Below, in pieces: positions 41,901 to 53,220 of a stretch of 64,000 nucleotides of DNA. Source of the DNA: Lingula anatina (taxonomy: Eukaryota > Brachiopoda > Lingulata > Lingulida > Lingulidae); assembly GCF_001039355.2 (NCBI RefSeq), contig NW_019774103.1, forward strand, positions 269,562 to 333,561, read 5' to 3'. The notes below the pieces were generated by a model. The model had not been told where the DNA came from. It worked only from the letters and a program-made list of their open reading frames with translations, and did no database searches. The position numbers and the translations under genes were made by a program. The first letter of the stretch is position 1, and every line of letters starts with the position of its first letter.

Positions 41901-44900
41901 CTTGAACATCTCATGGGGCTTTCAGATGAGTTGGTGATTGGTTCACATTAACCAACTTTTCTAAATTGCAAACTTCATTTTCAGGAAAATTTTTCAATGT
42001 TGATAAGTCAAGAAGGGTTTGAACTAGAAATTCTATACTCTTGATTATGCCATATAAAGTGTAGGTTTGCAAGGTATATTTTTGTGTCCATCTTGAGGTT
42101 GCCATAGGAACTGAAGTCTCATGTCTTTTTGCCATACTTATTTAAACACAAATTGACACAAGGGGAGGAGGTAAATGAAAGTCATTTAGATTTTGATCTT
42201 AAGGCTGGGAAATTTTAAGACTGAGAAAAGACTGACTCTCTGAAACGCACAGTAGTCAGTTAAGTCTACATTGGTTTCGTTAATACCAATTTTTCACCAT
42301 TTGAGTCTGAGTCTAAACTGTCATCAAAGGAATTAATGCAAGTAGTAATACATTCTGTATAATAGTGTTAGGTTATTACAAAATTAAAACTGATTTCTGC
42401 ACAATTATTCTGGAGCTTTACACATTAATAATGAAGGCTTCGTATAAAACCAAAAACTCTGAGGGAGGCTTCAGAAAAAATTGTGTTGAAATCAGACAGT
42501 TTCAACTCAACTATGAGAAGAGTCAACATTCAAGAGCAACTGATTGCATCACACATTCCAGTAACCTTCATGGGATGATTGCCTAAAGTTACATTTATGT
42601 TGTAGTATAATCATTCATAGCAAGTGAGTACATGTACCTCAGGCATTAAACATCTTAGTGTTGCGGAAACTCATGATCATTAATTAACAGTTAGCAAGAT
42701 ACTTCAGGTGTAGGGATATGGAAATTAAGAGAAATTTCCATCAGCTGGATGTTTTATTGCTTAGAATGTTATGTGTGGCCATCATTTTTATTTTTCCATT
42801 TTATTTATTACAGTTATTACTTTTATCAAAATTTTTTTGCTTATACCATTCTGTCCTCAACCTGAACTTGCACCTACTTGTTTTAACAAGTGGTGTTAGA
42901 TATCTTTACTAGTTTATGTTTTGAAACACAATATTTTCTTGTAGTTATTTGATTTCTTCATGTTCATGCATTTTGAGTGGTATCCCAGGCTCATAGCCAG
43001 CAATTTCAAGGGGGAGAGGGGGTCTGAAAAAGTGGACAATAATACCTTCATGTTTGTATCTAAAATTTTACCCAGAGCAGACCTTCTCCTGGAAAAAAAG
43101 ACAGTTTGTTCACCCTCCCCCCCCTGAACCCCCTGGCTACGGGCCTGTAATCTTATGTACCAGTCCTTATTTGTTATCAGAAATGGCAAGTCTTCTCAAA
43201 TGGTTTGTACCATTTGAAAAGCCAAGACAAACTTTTCTACATGCAATTGCCTAGCTGATTACAAACCCAGTATACCTATAATTTTGTGGACTTAATCTAT
43301 GTTTGGGCATATTATATTTTCAGGAACAAATGTCACATTGGTTGGATGGGGCACCCAGGTGCACAGGTTGCGAGAAGTTGCACAAATGGCACACGAGAAA
43401 CTAAAGGTCAAGTGTGAGGTTATTGATCTACGGACAGTCCTACCATGGGATGTGGACACAGTTGCAGAGGTGAGTTCTTATGGGTCTTTTTTTGGACACC
43501 TGTGCCTTCCGCGTCTGATAAGAAGAAAGTGAGTCAAAAAACATGGCTAATTGTATTAGTCAACCAAACCCAGTTTCTAGACTGATTTTTGAAAAACAGT
43601 GTCCTGATTGTTAATGGCAGTATAGAAAAACAACCACAATTCCAACAAGATACCTTAAACAATGCCATGTTGTGCATTGTATGAGCTCCCTCAGCTATTA
43701 GTGGAGGTCCTTGTCCCAGACTGAAATTCTTTATACCTCAAAAATGCTATTGTTGTACCTTAAAGATGAATTGTTACCAATATAGAATGTCCTGATCTTG
43801 ATGCATACTAAATATATGTATATTTTTGTACAACATAAGAAGTATAATCACAGCTCATATGCTTTATTTACCTTGGCACTGCCAATTTTTTTTTAACACA
43901 AAATTCTATCCATAAACATGCTATTACCAAGAAACCACCATAGTAATCAGGCATTAATGCAATTTTGTTATTTGTTTAGGAAATCACTTTCTATCATCTC
44001 TTACTGAATTACCAGCATAATTATTTCTCCCTCTGTTTAGAATAGAGAGGTAATAGCGTTACTGACATCCTTGGTTTGGATAATTTATTGAAGTACTGTA
44101 TGTATTTCATTTAAAGTACAGTGTTCCACAGGATATGATGGCAATTTGTACCTAGGGGTAGCTAGACCTTTTAATGTAACACTGAACATTATTCTCCACT
44201 CAGGAACTAAATCAATGATGAGGAAAACAAAAAACTCGAGAAAATGTTAATGAAGCTTTGTGAAAAGAACATAAGCAATACATTTTGTAGACACACTTTG
44301 TATCGGTAGACAGTAAAACATGAGCACATCTTGGTGCACCAGCAATTATTTTTAAAAGAACACAAGTGCTGGTACAGTTACCCTGATCTAATTAAAACAA
44401 TCTCAAGTGATGTATTTCTTTTGCACAATTACTAATTCAGGGATGAATTTTGTTCTGGTTGTTGCTTTTTTCATAGATGATATTTCATTCCTGTGTTTTA
44501 GTCTGTGTGTAAGACAGGAAGGTGCATTGTGGCCCACGAAGCCCCAATTACTCAAGGCTTTGGTGCTGAAGTGGCTGCTACCATTCAGGTAAGTTGTCTA
44601 TATGATGTAAGCAATTTGAAGAAATAATAACAGATGTTATATGCTGCTTAGTGAAAGCAATGATTGACTTAATGGGATCTGATAAAAGTACATAGTTTGC
44701 AGGCACTATGCAGTTATTGATGACTTCTCCAGCAGCATATTGGACTCGGTACTTTAACATGAAAAATTTCTTATCAACACCAGCTGATGATCAAAGAGAA
44801 CAACAAGAGAATAACAACACATATTATCAAGAAAAATTTAGTCGAAAACCTTTGCCATTTATGAAGTAAGATAGATGGGCAGATTGAGGTGTCTGCCAAT

Positions 44901-45155
44901 TAAAACAATAAACAAACTGATGCTCCTTTTTCAAAATCCTGTTTATAGCATATGATTTTTTTCATTAACTTTTTTGTATCATAACCCTAATGTCTACTTA
45001 CTTATTAAAAATAGAATGAATGTTTCCTGAATTTGGAGGCCCCAGTCCTGCGAGTCTGCGGTTACGACACCCCGTTTCCTCACATCTACGAGCCCTACTA
45101 CATGCCAGATAAATGGAGATGTTTCGAAGCAATCAAGAAAGTGATTAATTACTGA
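23591..45155 (+). CDS. BCKDHB: branched-chain 2-oxoacid dehydrogenase E1 subunit beta (9 exons)
   Basis: Beta chain of the thiamine-diphosphate E1 component of the mitochondrial branched-chain 2-oxoacid dehydrogenase complex, which decarboxylates the keto acids of Leu, Ile and Val. Exons: 23591-23738, 23914-23991, 24360-24428, 25519-25652, 26119-26274, 28736-28907, 43324-43469, 44502-44588, 45015-45155. All are GT-AG and in phase, giving 1,131 nt and 376 aa (human 392). Residues 1 to about 38 are rich in Arg, Lys and Ser and poor in acids, as in a mitochondrial presequence. E80 in [13 protein letters not shown] matches the cofactor-contacting Glu. [37 protein letters not shown] and the C-terminal [14 protein letters not shown] and PDKWRC blocks are nearly identical to the mammalian protein. 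Intron 6 is 14.4 kb. Exons 7-9 occur again at 46,718-48,615. Confidence 0.97.
24033..24088. repeat. (TG)28 microsatellite
   Basis: Uninterrupted TG run in BCKDHB intron 2. Confidence 0.97.
26275..28735 (+). other. BCKDHB intron 5
   Basis: 2.5-kb intron, A+T-rich, with poly-T runs (for example near 26,690 and 28,370). No gene or clear repeat is seen. Confidence 0.7.
34625..34760. promoter_or_regulatory. candidate regulatory patch in BCKDHB intron 6
   Basis: GC-richer than its surroundings, with an E-box (GATCAGCTGATG), CCCACAGCCGACAATTGCAG, GGGCCAATGG (CCAAT type) and GATTGATCTTTGAC (TCF/LEF-type core TCAAAG on the other strand). No ORF. Regulatory role is inference from motif density only. 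Confidence 0.25.
35597..35675. promoter_or_regulatory. candidate regulatory element, unit 1 of a pair
   Basis: Begins with 26 bp identical to the unit at 36,597 (ends TTTCACCCAATAT) and continues with a shared GTGAA and GCAAACAA pattern. It includes ATGTAAAT (POU/octamer-like) and GCAAACA (forkhead-like). No coding potential. Confidence 0.35.
35936..35979. repeat. (AAT)n microsatellite
   Basis: About 14 uninterrupted AAT units in BCKDHB intron 6, preceded by GATGATGATGACGAT. Confidence 0.95.
36597..36675. promoter_or_regulatory. candidate regulatory element, unit 2 of a pair
   Basis: Same order as the unit 1 kb upstream: TTTTACATGTAAATTTCACC, AATAT, GAAGTGAA, then GCGAGCAAACAATAAGAT. Middle positions have diverged while the two ends are kept. 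Confidence 0.35.
37105..38061 (-). mobile_element. 5'-truncated non-LTR retrotransposon, C-terminal part of ORF2
   Basis: An open frame of 289 codons (stop at 37,194-37,192) begins inside the end of a reverse transcriptase domain ([13 protein letters not shown]) and continues through the region that follows RT in LINE ORF2 proteins, with a Cys-rich motif [10 protein letters not shown]...[13 protein letters not shown] near the end. The upstream RT and endonuclease are absent, so it is a dead-on-arrival copy. Its 3' tail reads on the minus strand through GGCTGGTGGCCTAAATTTAC and GTAAATAAAC near 37,120-37,160. It is antisense to BCKDHB inside intron 6. The open frame suggests a fairly recent insertion. 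The clade (jockey, CR1 or L2-like) cannot be decided by eye. Confidence 0.85.
39220..39840. repeat. degenerate internal repeats rich in GCGAACGATCTCC
   Basis: GCGAACGA, GATCTCCCGCTGA(C/A)GAT and ATTGCCTTTTCGTCT recur in varying order at least six times. CpG content is far above that of flanking DNA. They lie inside the 38,894-40,401 element. Confidence 0.75.
40082..40255 (-). pseudogene. TDP2-like / EEP-endonuclease-like fragment inside a transposon
   Basis: Minus-strand frame starting at an ATG in context AACATGGCCG (40,255) reads into [12 protein letters not shown] (40,138-40,103) and SQLRER. NIDGLD resembles the start of the catalytic domain of tyrosyl-DNA phosphodiesterase 2 (a (T/S)WNIDGLD-type motif whose Asn is catalytic), with His in place of Trp. 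Similarity fades after about 25 residues and the rest of the domain is absent. It could also be a degraded APE-type endonuclease of a LINE, whose first motif is similar. Not a working gene either way. Confidence 0.35.
40731..40871. mobile_element. MITE-like palindrome C
   Basis: GACTGTTCCCATAAACCCAT and the following CATACTAACTGAATCGA match the reverse complement of the right end (GGTCGATCCACCTAGTATGA ... GAATGCAGTC). 141 bp, arms of about 40 bp, flanked by TTAAG and CTAAG. It abuts element B at 40,876. Confidence 0.65.
40876..41076. mobile_element. MITE-like element B, copy 1
   Basis: About 200 bp. It opens near TTTCCCAGAGATTTAGATCG and closes with GATCGATCTAAAAATCTATG, partly inverted. Core CTCCCTGGGGGTTCACGCTA, AGTTAATTACCCCCTTACAG and TTAAGCCGGCCAAGCTGACA is shared with 61,956-62,179. 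TAAG flanks both sides. Confidence 0.7.
42986..43147. mobile_element. palindromic MITE-like element A, copy 2
   Basis: CAGGCTCATAGCCAGCAATT at the left and CCCCCTGGCTACGGGCCTG at the right, with TTTTACCCAGAGCAGACCTT inside. It sits 176 bp before BCKDHB exon 7, and the assembly duplication starts inside its right part. Confidence 0.75.
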
Positions 45156-46498
45156 CATCTTCAATCACAGCTTCAATCACAGGTGCTGGTATCTCGCTGT
45201 CCACTGGTGGACAGACTTCAACTGATGTGGAAAGTAAGGGAGCATTTTGTGACAGAGAAATGGCGTGAAATTCAAGAGATTCAGCTGATGTAAAAAAATT
45301 TGATCAGTCTGTGGTGTGGAGTTAGCCATCTTTTTTTTAAACAATAATATGAAACATAAGCATAAGATAATCAAGATATTGTATCTGATTATTAAATAAT
45401 GATGTGGCAAGGGAGGGAATCAGGTAATGCTTGCAGGGGTTGTCAATGACCTGGGTGCAATCATGTGAAATATTTCAGCATTTTTGCATATGTACTGTTG
45501 CGAGTATTTATGTGTAAATCTGTATGTATAATTTCCAAGTGTATAAAAGGCATAAGGACAAATCATTCGTAGGAAGTACTCTGTGAAATTGAATTAAACT
45601 GTCTGACATCAGGTCCACTAAGATCATTATGATTTATACAACCAATGAATTTTTTTTTCATTTGGGATGGGTATGAATTAGTCAGATCAGACACAAATTT
45701 GCTTCATTTTAATTTTTAAAAAATAGCTGTTTGCTTGATATTTGGTTGCCTGCTGAGGATATTAAATCCCCAGAGAGGAAAAGTGAAGGGCAAATAGGTG
45801 GGATTAGAAGTAAACATGTGAGGAAGTGGCACAATTCCAGTTTCTGTGGGAGAACATGACAGAGGACAGACAATCAGGGAGGACACCTGTGCTGTGCTGA
45901 AGAATCCACGAGTCAGTTTTATTGCCTAGATAAAGAAGGAACAGTGCATGTTCAAAGCCATGCTTATATTTCATCTGGCCATGTGATTGCAACCTTATAG
46001 AAATCTCAATTGGTAAAATGAAGAAGTCTCCCTCCCTTAATGTTACCATAAAAATGCAGTCACTATGCCTATTCTTGTCTATGCATTATATGCTTGTTTC
46101 ATTTACACTCAATTTGGAAACCAATAAAAGATTGAGTACATGGTGCATAATAATGATTTGCTCAATTTTAGAGGGTCAAGGGTTCACATTCTGGTCAACT
46201 CATACAAAACACTTTTGAAATATGCCTTGATGGCTTTCTTCTTGTAACTCAGGTGCAGCAAGTGGCATTGAGATAAAAGTTCATGTCCCACCTTTATAGC
46301 ATTCGGTGGTTAATAATGAATACAAGGCTAATGAGAAAAGCCATTGCAAAATAAAAATTAAAAAAAAAAATTAAAAAATAATAAATAAATAAATAATGCT
46401 GTGGGTGCAAATTAAATGATTGTATTGTGATCAACAGATTATATATGGAGAAAAAAAAACTGTAATAGTCGCCCAAGCACAGATGATTATTACAATAT

Positions 46499-46499
46499 N
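46499..46499. other. single-N assembly join
   Basis: One N exactly between the two copies of the 3.4-kb block. A similar lone N occurs at 41,270. Confidence 0.9.
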
Positions 46500-49400
46500 T
46501 TTGTTCACCCTCCCCCCCTGAACCCCCTGGCTACGGGCCTGTAAACTTATGTACCAGTCCTTATTTGTTATCAGAAATGGCAAGTCTTCTCAAATGGTTT
46601 GTACCATTTGAAAAGCCAAGACAAACTTTTCTACATGCAATTGCCTAGCTGATTACAAACCCAGTATACCTATAATTTTGTGGACTTAATCTATGTTTGG
46701 GCATATTATATTTTCAGGAACAAATGTCACATTGGTTGGATGGGGGACCCAGGTACACAGGTTGCGAGAAGTTGCACAAATGGCACACGAGAAACTAAAG
46801 GTCAAGTGTGAGGTTATTGATCTGCGGACAGTCCTACCATGGGATGTGGACACGGTTGCAGAGGTGAGTTCTTATGGGGCTTTTTTTGGACACCTGTGCC
46901 TTCCGCGTCTGATAAGAAGAAAGTGAGTCAAAAAACATGGCTAATTGTATTAGTCAACCAAACCCAGTTTCCAGACTGATTTTTGAAAAACAGTGGCCTG
47001 GTTGTTAATGGCAGTATAGAAAAACAACCACAATTCCAACAAGATACCTTAAACAATGCCATGTTGTGCATTGTATGAGCTCCCTCAGCTATTAGTGGAG
47101 GTCCTTGTACCAGACTGAAATTCTTTATACCTCAAAAATGCTATTGTTGTACCTTAAAGATGAATTGTTGCCAATATAGAATGTCTTGGTCTTGATGCAT
47201 ACTAAATATATGTATATTTTTGTACAACATAAGAAGTATAATCACAGCTCATATGCCTTATTTACCTTGGCACTGCCATTTTTTTTACACGAAATTCTAT
47301 CCATAAACATGCTATTACCAAGAAACCACCATAGTTATCAGGCATTAATGCAATTTTGTTATTTGTTTAGGAAATCACTTTCTATCATCTCTTACTGAAT
47401 TACCAGCATGATTATTTCTCCCTCTGTTTAGAATAGAGAGGTAATAGCTTTACTGACATCCTTGGTTTGGATAATTTATTGAAGTACTGAATGTATTTCA
47501 TTTAAAGTACAGTGTTCCACAGGATATGATGGCAATTTGTACCTAGGGGTAGCTAGACCTTTTAATGTAACACTGAACATTATTCTCCACTCTGAGGAAC
47601 TAAATCAATGATGAGGAAAACAAAAACCTCAAGAAAATGTTAATGAAGCTTCCTGAAAAGAACATAAGCATTACATTTTGTAGACACACTTTGTATCGCT
47701 AGACAGTAAAACATGAGCACATCTTGGTGCACCAGCAATTATTTTTAAAAGAACACAAGTGCTGGCACAGTTACCCTGATCTAACTAAAACAATCTCAAG
47801 TGATGTATTTCTTTTGCACAATTACTAATTCAAGGATGAATTTTGATCTAATTAAAACAATCTCAAGTGATGTATTTTCTTTTTCACAATTACTAATTCA
47901 AGGATGAATTTTGTTCTTGTTGTTGTTTTTTCATAGATGATATTTCATTCCTGTGTTTTAGTCTGTGTGTAAGACAGGAAGGTGCATTGTAGCCCACGAA
48001 GCCCCAATTACTCAAGGCTTTGGTGCTGAAGTGGCTGCTACCATTCAGGTAAGTTGTCTATATGATGTAAGCAATTTGAAGAAATAATAACAGATGTTAT
48101 ATGCTGCTTAGTGAAAGCAATGATTGACTTAATGGGATCTGATAAAAGTACATAGTTTGCAGGCACTATGCAGTTATTGATGACTTCTCCAGCAGCATAT
48201 TGGACTCGGTACTTTAACATGAAACATTTCTTATCAACACCAGCTGATGATCAAAGAGAACAACAAGAGAATAACAACACATATTATCAAGAAAAATTTA
48301 GTCGAAAACCTTTGCCATTTATGAAGTAAGATAGATGGGCAGGTTGAGGTGTCTGCCAATTAAAACAATAAACAAACTGATGCTCCTTTTTCAAAATCCT
48401 GTTTATAGCATATGATTTTTTTCATTAACTTTTTTGTATCATAACCCTAATGTCTACTTACTTTTTAAAAATAGAATGAATGTTTCCTGAATTTGGAGGC
48501 CCCAGTCCTGCGAGTCTGCGGTTACGACACCCCGTTTCCTCACATCTACGAGCCCTACTACATGCCAGATAAATGGAGATGTTTCGAAGCAATCAAGAAA
48601 GTGATCAATTACTGACATCTTCAATCACAGCTTCAATCACAGGTGCTGGTATCTCTCTGTCCACTGGTGGACAGACTTCAACTGATATGGAAAATAAGGG
48701 AGCGTTTTGTGACAGAGAAATGGCGTGAAATTCAAGAGATTCAGATGATGTAAAAAAATTTGATCAGTCTGTGGTGTGTCGTAGGCCATCTTTTTTTTTT
48801 TTAACAATAAAATGAAACATAAGCATAAGATAATCAAGATATTGTATCTGATTATTAAATAAAGATGTGGCAAGGGAGGGAATCAGGTAATGCTTGCAGG
48901 GGTTGTCAATGACCTGGGTGCAATCATGTGAAATATTTCAGCATTTTTGCATATGTACTGTTGCGAGTATTTATGTGTAAATCTGTATGTATAATTTCCA
49001 AGTGTATAAAAGGCATAAGGACAAATCATTCGTAGGAAGTACTCTGTGAAATTGAATTAAACTGTCTGACATCAGCTCCACTAAGATCATTATGATTTAT
49101 ACAACCAATGAATTTTTTTTTCATTTGGGATGGGTATGAATTAGTCAGATCAGACCCAAATTTGCTTCATTTTAATTTTTAAAAAATAGCTGTTTGCTTG
49201 ATATTTGGTTGCCTGCTGAGGATATTAAATCCCCAGAGAGGAAAAGTGAAGGGCAAATAGGTGGGATTAGAAGTAAACATGTGAGGAAGTGGCACAATTC
49301 CAGTTTCTGTGGGAGAACATGACAGAGGACAGACAATCAGGGAGGACACCTGTGCTGTGCTGAAGAATCCACGAGTCAGTTTTAATGCCTAGATAAAGAA

Positions 49401-49952
49401 GGAACAGTGCATGTTCAAAGCCATGCTTATATTTCACCTGGCCATGTGATTGCAACCTTATAGAAATCTCAATTGGTAAAATGCAGAAGTCTCCCTCCCT
49501 TAATGTAACCATAAAAATGCAGTCACTATGCCTATTCTTGTCTATGCATTATATGCTTGTTTCATTTACACTCAATGTGGAAACCAATAAAAGATTGAGT
49601 ACATGGTGCATAATAATGATTTGCTCAATTTTAGAGGGTCAAGGGTTCACATTCTGGTCAACTCATACAAAACACTTTTGAAATATGCCTTGATGGCTTT
49701 CTTCTTGTAACTCAGGTGCAGCAAGTGGCATTGAGATATAAGTTCATGTCCCACCTTTATAGCATTCGGTGGTTAATAATGAATACAAGGCTAATAAGAA
49801 AAGCCATTGCAAAATAAAAATCTTTAAAAAAATTAAAAAATAATAAATAAATAATGCTGTGGGTGCAAATTAAATGATTGTATTGTGATCAACAGATTAT
49901 ATATGGAGAAAAAAACTGTAATAGTCGCCCAAGCACAGATGATTATTACAAT
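46500..49952 (+). repeat. 3.45-kb near-identical copy of 43,105-46,496
   Basis: From TTTGTTCACCCTCC onward the sequence repeats 43,105-46,496 with scattered single-base differences and small indels. One 68-bp tandem duplication (GATCTAATTAAAACAATCTC..., about 47,780-47,912) is present only in this copy. It begins immediately after the single N at 46,499; copy 1 ends 3 bp before that N. It includes BCKDHB exons 7-9, their introns and 3' flank. It ends at 49,952, where unique sequence resumes. Confidence 0.95.
46718..48615 (+). CDS. BCKDHB: second copy of BCKDHB exons 7-9 (probably an assembly duplicate)
   Basis: Exons 46718-46863, 47962-48048 and 48475-48615 match the first copies in length (146, 87 and 141 nt), phase and splice sites. 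All coding differences I find are synonymous (for example GGC/GGG, GTG/GTA, CTA/CTG, ACA/ACG, GTG/GTA, ATT/ATC). The encoded 124-residue C-terminus is unchanged. A transcript skipping the first set could use these exons if the duplication were real. The single N at the junction argues for two overlapping haplotype contigs instead. Confidence 0.6.
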
Positions 49953-52067
49953 GTGAAATCTCATGGGAAAGGTAATGATACATATTGTGTGTGACTGCTA
50001 TCCCAGAAAGATCAGTTATACTATAGATTTTTTACTTTCAAACATGCATTAATTTCCTAGCAATGATTTTTTGTAAGCAGGAACATCAAGGCATATGTAC
50101 AAAGTATGAGTAATACATTATTCCACAGGCGGGGCTATGGAGTTAAAGATCAGTGGGATGAAGCAAGTGGTTAAACAGCCTTTAATAAGCTGTTGCTGCC
50201 TTCATACTAAGCCTAACAGAAAATAGATTATGCGGATGACATGTTTTTATATGAAAAGCGTACAGCTGAACTGTGGATTATGCTATATACATATACACTT
50301 TGCACAAATGCTTTTCATATATTTACTTGCTCAAGAGTACTTGTTTTATTTATGTGTATTAAGTCTGGATAGATTTGCAATTTGCTAATGGTAGTTTTCT
50401 GTTATTTTTGTGGTGTTTTTGTTGTTTTGATTAAATCCTGATAACAAGACATTATAAAATGGAACGGGAAAATCGATAAGTTTAGTTTTCAAAGAAATGC
50501 ACAATGGCTTTAAGTGCTGACATATAAAATTTCCCTCAAAAAGTTGTTTTCATGATGAAATATATTTCCTGTTATTTGATAAAACATTGAGTTGTATGTT
50601 TTTAATCTTTCTTGTTCTAGAAAATCTCTAATTAATACAAGAATTACAGGTCTACTTCTCTAGAACCAGAAAAGTTCTTCAGGTCCTTGTATTGCCATAT
50701 TTGTCCCAAACCTAGATATGTATCCCAAAGGGAGGTTTTGAAAGAAAATATATTTCTTTCTTGTCATGAATATATTGTTTGAAGAAAATTCCACGTACTA
50801 TTTCTCTTTGTATGTAAAGTTAAACTTGACCAAGACCAGCAGGTGCAGAATGTTGATTTAAGTTTAAATTTAGTTTATACATCAATTGCTGAAGATTCTA
50901 CACTGAAAATGAAATGTCTATTCAATGCTGAAATGCTGAAGATAGGTTGAGTTGAAATACTGGCACCGGTTCAATGTTGGACTGTAGCGATCCCTTCTAC
51001 TATCTCTTCATTAGTAAAAATATAAGGAGCAGGTTCCTTAACCACATCACAACCCAGGGTTGAACATCATTTTACATCCCACACATGAATGTTGTTTCAA
51101 CATTAATTCAACTGTTGTGTGCTTGCTGGGATATTGACAACTTAATTTTCACATGAATACTGTAGGGAGAATTGAGATGATGCAGACGCATTAGACACAC
51201 ATTGACCCCATATGTTGTTTAATTTAAAGTTTAATTACCTACTTAAAAAGTCACAAAAAAAAAGAAGAAAAAGGAACTTGCTTCACTCATGCGTAAGAGT
51301 CAGTGAACTAGGTAATTTCCATGGTTGCTTTTCAGAAATGTTTCAAGTTTTAAATTATAACAATTCCAGAATATTTGAAGACAAGTGAGACACACTGGTT
51401 TTTAGCACAAAGAGTGTTACTTTCAAAATTAAAATTTGAAAAAAAAAAAAAAAAAAACATTAGAAAATGTCCTTAATTCCAGTTTCCAGTACAGTGTGAT
51501 TCACCCTCTATAACCGTCCAAATGTGTGAAATTGTTAGTGTACATCAAGTAGGAAGTGGACAGTTCTATCTTCTACATACAATTTGCCATGGTACTGAAT
51601 GCCTGGTATGTGTAGAATGATAGTGACGCTAGGGTAGATGCTGTTTAATACATTATTGATAATTAGCATTGTATTATTTATAGCATAAGTGCATTTCACT
51701 GGAGAGCAAAGGGTGTCGCAGTGTATATTTATGATCAGAATTAATAAAGATGTGATCAGGATGAACTTTAATTTCCGTTATTGTCACATGGACTGAAATT
51801 ACGTATTCCCCTTCTTAGCTTGATGCAGTGATGATTAGATTATGTGTGTGAATCTGTGAGATATGCTCCCGTTCCTTCCCTTCAGATAAAAGACATTTGT
51901 AAAATTATGCAAAATTACTGTCCAAATGTTCTCCACCCTTTACTTTCTAGAAATATGTAGTCTCCACTTTTGTGTACTAGATGTTTTTTATTGGTCTGGA
52001 TGATTTCCCATTATCTGGACATCTGGCGGCCTTGAGTTGTACCTGCATGGATTTTATGTATGGGTTT

Positions 52068-52925
52068 CAGGCCCGTAAGGGGTGGGGGGTTAGAAAAACC
52101 CCCCCCCCCCCCCCCCCCCCCGCGCCTTNNNNNNNNNNNNNNNNNNNNNNNNNNNNNNNNNNNNNNNNNNNNNNNNNNNNNNNNNNNNNNNNNNNNNNNN
52201 NNNNNNNNNNNNNNNNNNNNNNNNNNNNNNNNNNNNNNNNNNNNNNNNNNNNNNNNNNNNNNNNNNNNNNNNNNNNNNNNNNNNNNNNNNNNNNNNNNNN
52301 NNNNNNNNNNNNNNNNNNNNNNNNNNNNNNNNNNNNNNNNNNNNNNNNNNNNNNNNNNNNNNNNNNNNNNNNNNNNNNNNNNNNNNNNNNNNNNNNNNNN
52401 NNNNNNNNNNNNNNNNNNNNNNNNNNNNNNNNNNNNNNNNNNNNNNNNNNNNNNNNNNNNNNNNNNNNNNNNNNNNNNNNNNNNNNNNNNNNNNNNNNNN
52501 NNNNNNNNNNNNNNNNNNNNNNNNNNNNNNNNNNNNNNNNNNNNNNNNNNNNNNNNNNNNNNNNNNNNNNNNNNNNNNNNNNNNNNNNNNNNNNNNNNNN
52601 NNNNNNNNNNNNNNNNNNNNNNNNNNNNNNNNNNNNNNNNNNNNNNNNNNNNNNNNNNNNNNNNNNNNNNNNNNNNNNNNNNNNNNNNNNNNNNNNNNNN
52701 NNNNNNNNNNNNNNNNNNNNNNNNNNNNNNNNNNNNNNNNNNNNNNNNNNNNNNNNNNNNNNNNNNNNNNNNNNNNNNNNNNNNNNNNNNNNNNNNNNNN
52801 NNNNNNNNNNNNNNNNNNNNNNGGGGAGGGGGGGGGGTGGGGGGGGGGGGTTTTAGAAAGACCCCCCCCCCCCCCCCTTTTTGTCAGGAAGAACCCCCCT
52901 TTTGAAATTGCTGGATACGGGCCTG
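52068..52925. mobile_element. element A copy interrupted by a scaffold gap
   Basis: CAGGCCCGTAAGGGG and a G-run then C-run at 52,068-52,128 precede the gap. After it come G- and C-runs, CCCCCCTTTTGAAATTGCTG and GGATACGGGCCTG ending at 52,925. The two sides look like one or two copies of the palindromic family, which explains why assembly failed here. Confidence 0.65.
52129..52822. other. assembly gap (694 N)
   Basis: Run of N between homopolymer G/C tracts. Any protein read across it is meaningless. Confidence 0.99.
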
Positions 52926-53070
52926 GGTTTTACCTATGGTAAAATTTGAAAAATGGTTTATTGTGCTGTATATATTAAATAACTGCATTGAGAAGAATAA
53001 GAGAGAATCAGAATTGGCCCAAGATAGACTGGGATATATAGAAATTTTTCTTCAAGTCTCTATGCAAGGA

Positions 53071-53220
53071 AGTTAATTAGTCACACAATTTTCAAGCCAT
53101 TTACAGCTAATTGAGACATTAAATTATCTTCTTTAGTGAAGAATAGCATCCTAATTACCTTGCACACATCATCATTAAGGTCACATTGGTTCTCCTTAAT
53201 TTATAAAGGTGCCCTAATAA
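53071..53220. promoter_or_regulatory. candidate enhancer dense in homeodomain-type sites
   Basis: In 150 bp: GTTAATTAG, GCTAATTGAG, CATTAAATTA, CCTAATTACC, ATTAAGG, CCTTAATTTA and CCTAATAA. The base composition is A+T-rich, so some TAAT cores are expected by chance. The role is inference. Confidence 0.25.

Larger units (their letters stand above)
28908..43323 (+). other. BCKDHB intron 6 (14.4 kb)
   Basis: Phase continues directly from exon 6 (GAA G) to exon 7 (GA ACA), so no coding exon is missing. The first part (28.9-34.5 kb) is mostly unique A+T-rich sequence with a (TCA)n run at 30,023-30,051. 34.6-36.7 kb has less repetitive, GC-richer patches that look like candidate regulatory sequence. 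37.1-41.1 kb is a cluster of mobile elements. Confidence 0.75.

Noticed and set aside
28908-43323. A missing BCKDHB exon in the 14.4-kb intron
   Set aside because: Exon 6 ends in phase 1 and exon 7 supplies the remaining two bases; the joined residues ([14 protein letters not shown]) align with mammalian BCKDHB without a gap.
51981-52905. Long open frames of 281-291 codons
   Set aside because: They run through 694 N and homopolymer G/C tracts, so they are artefacts of the gap.
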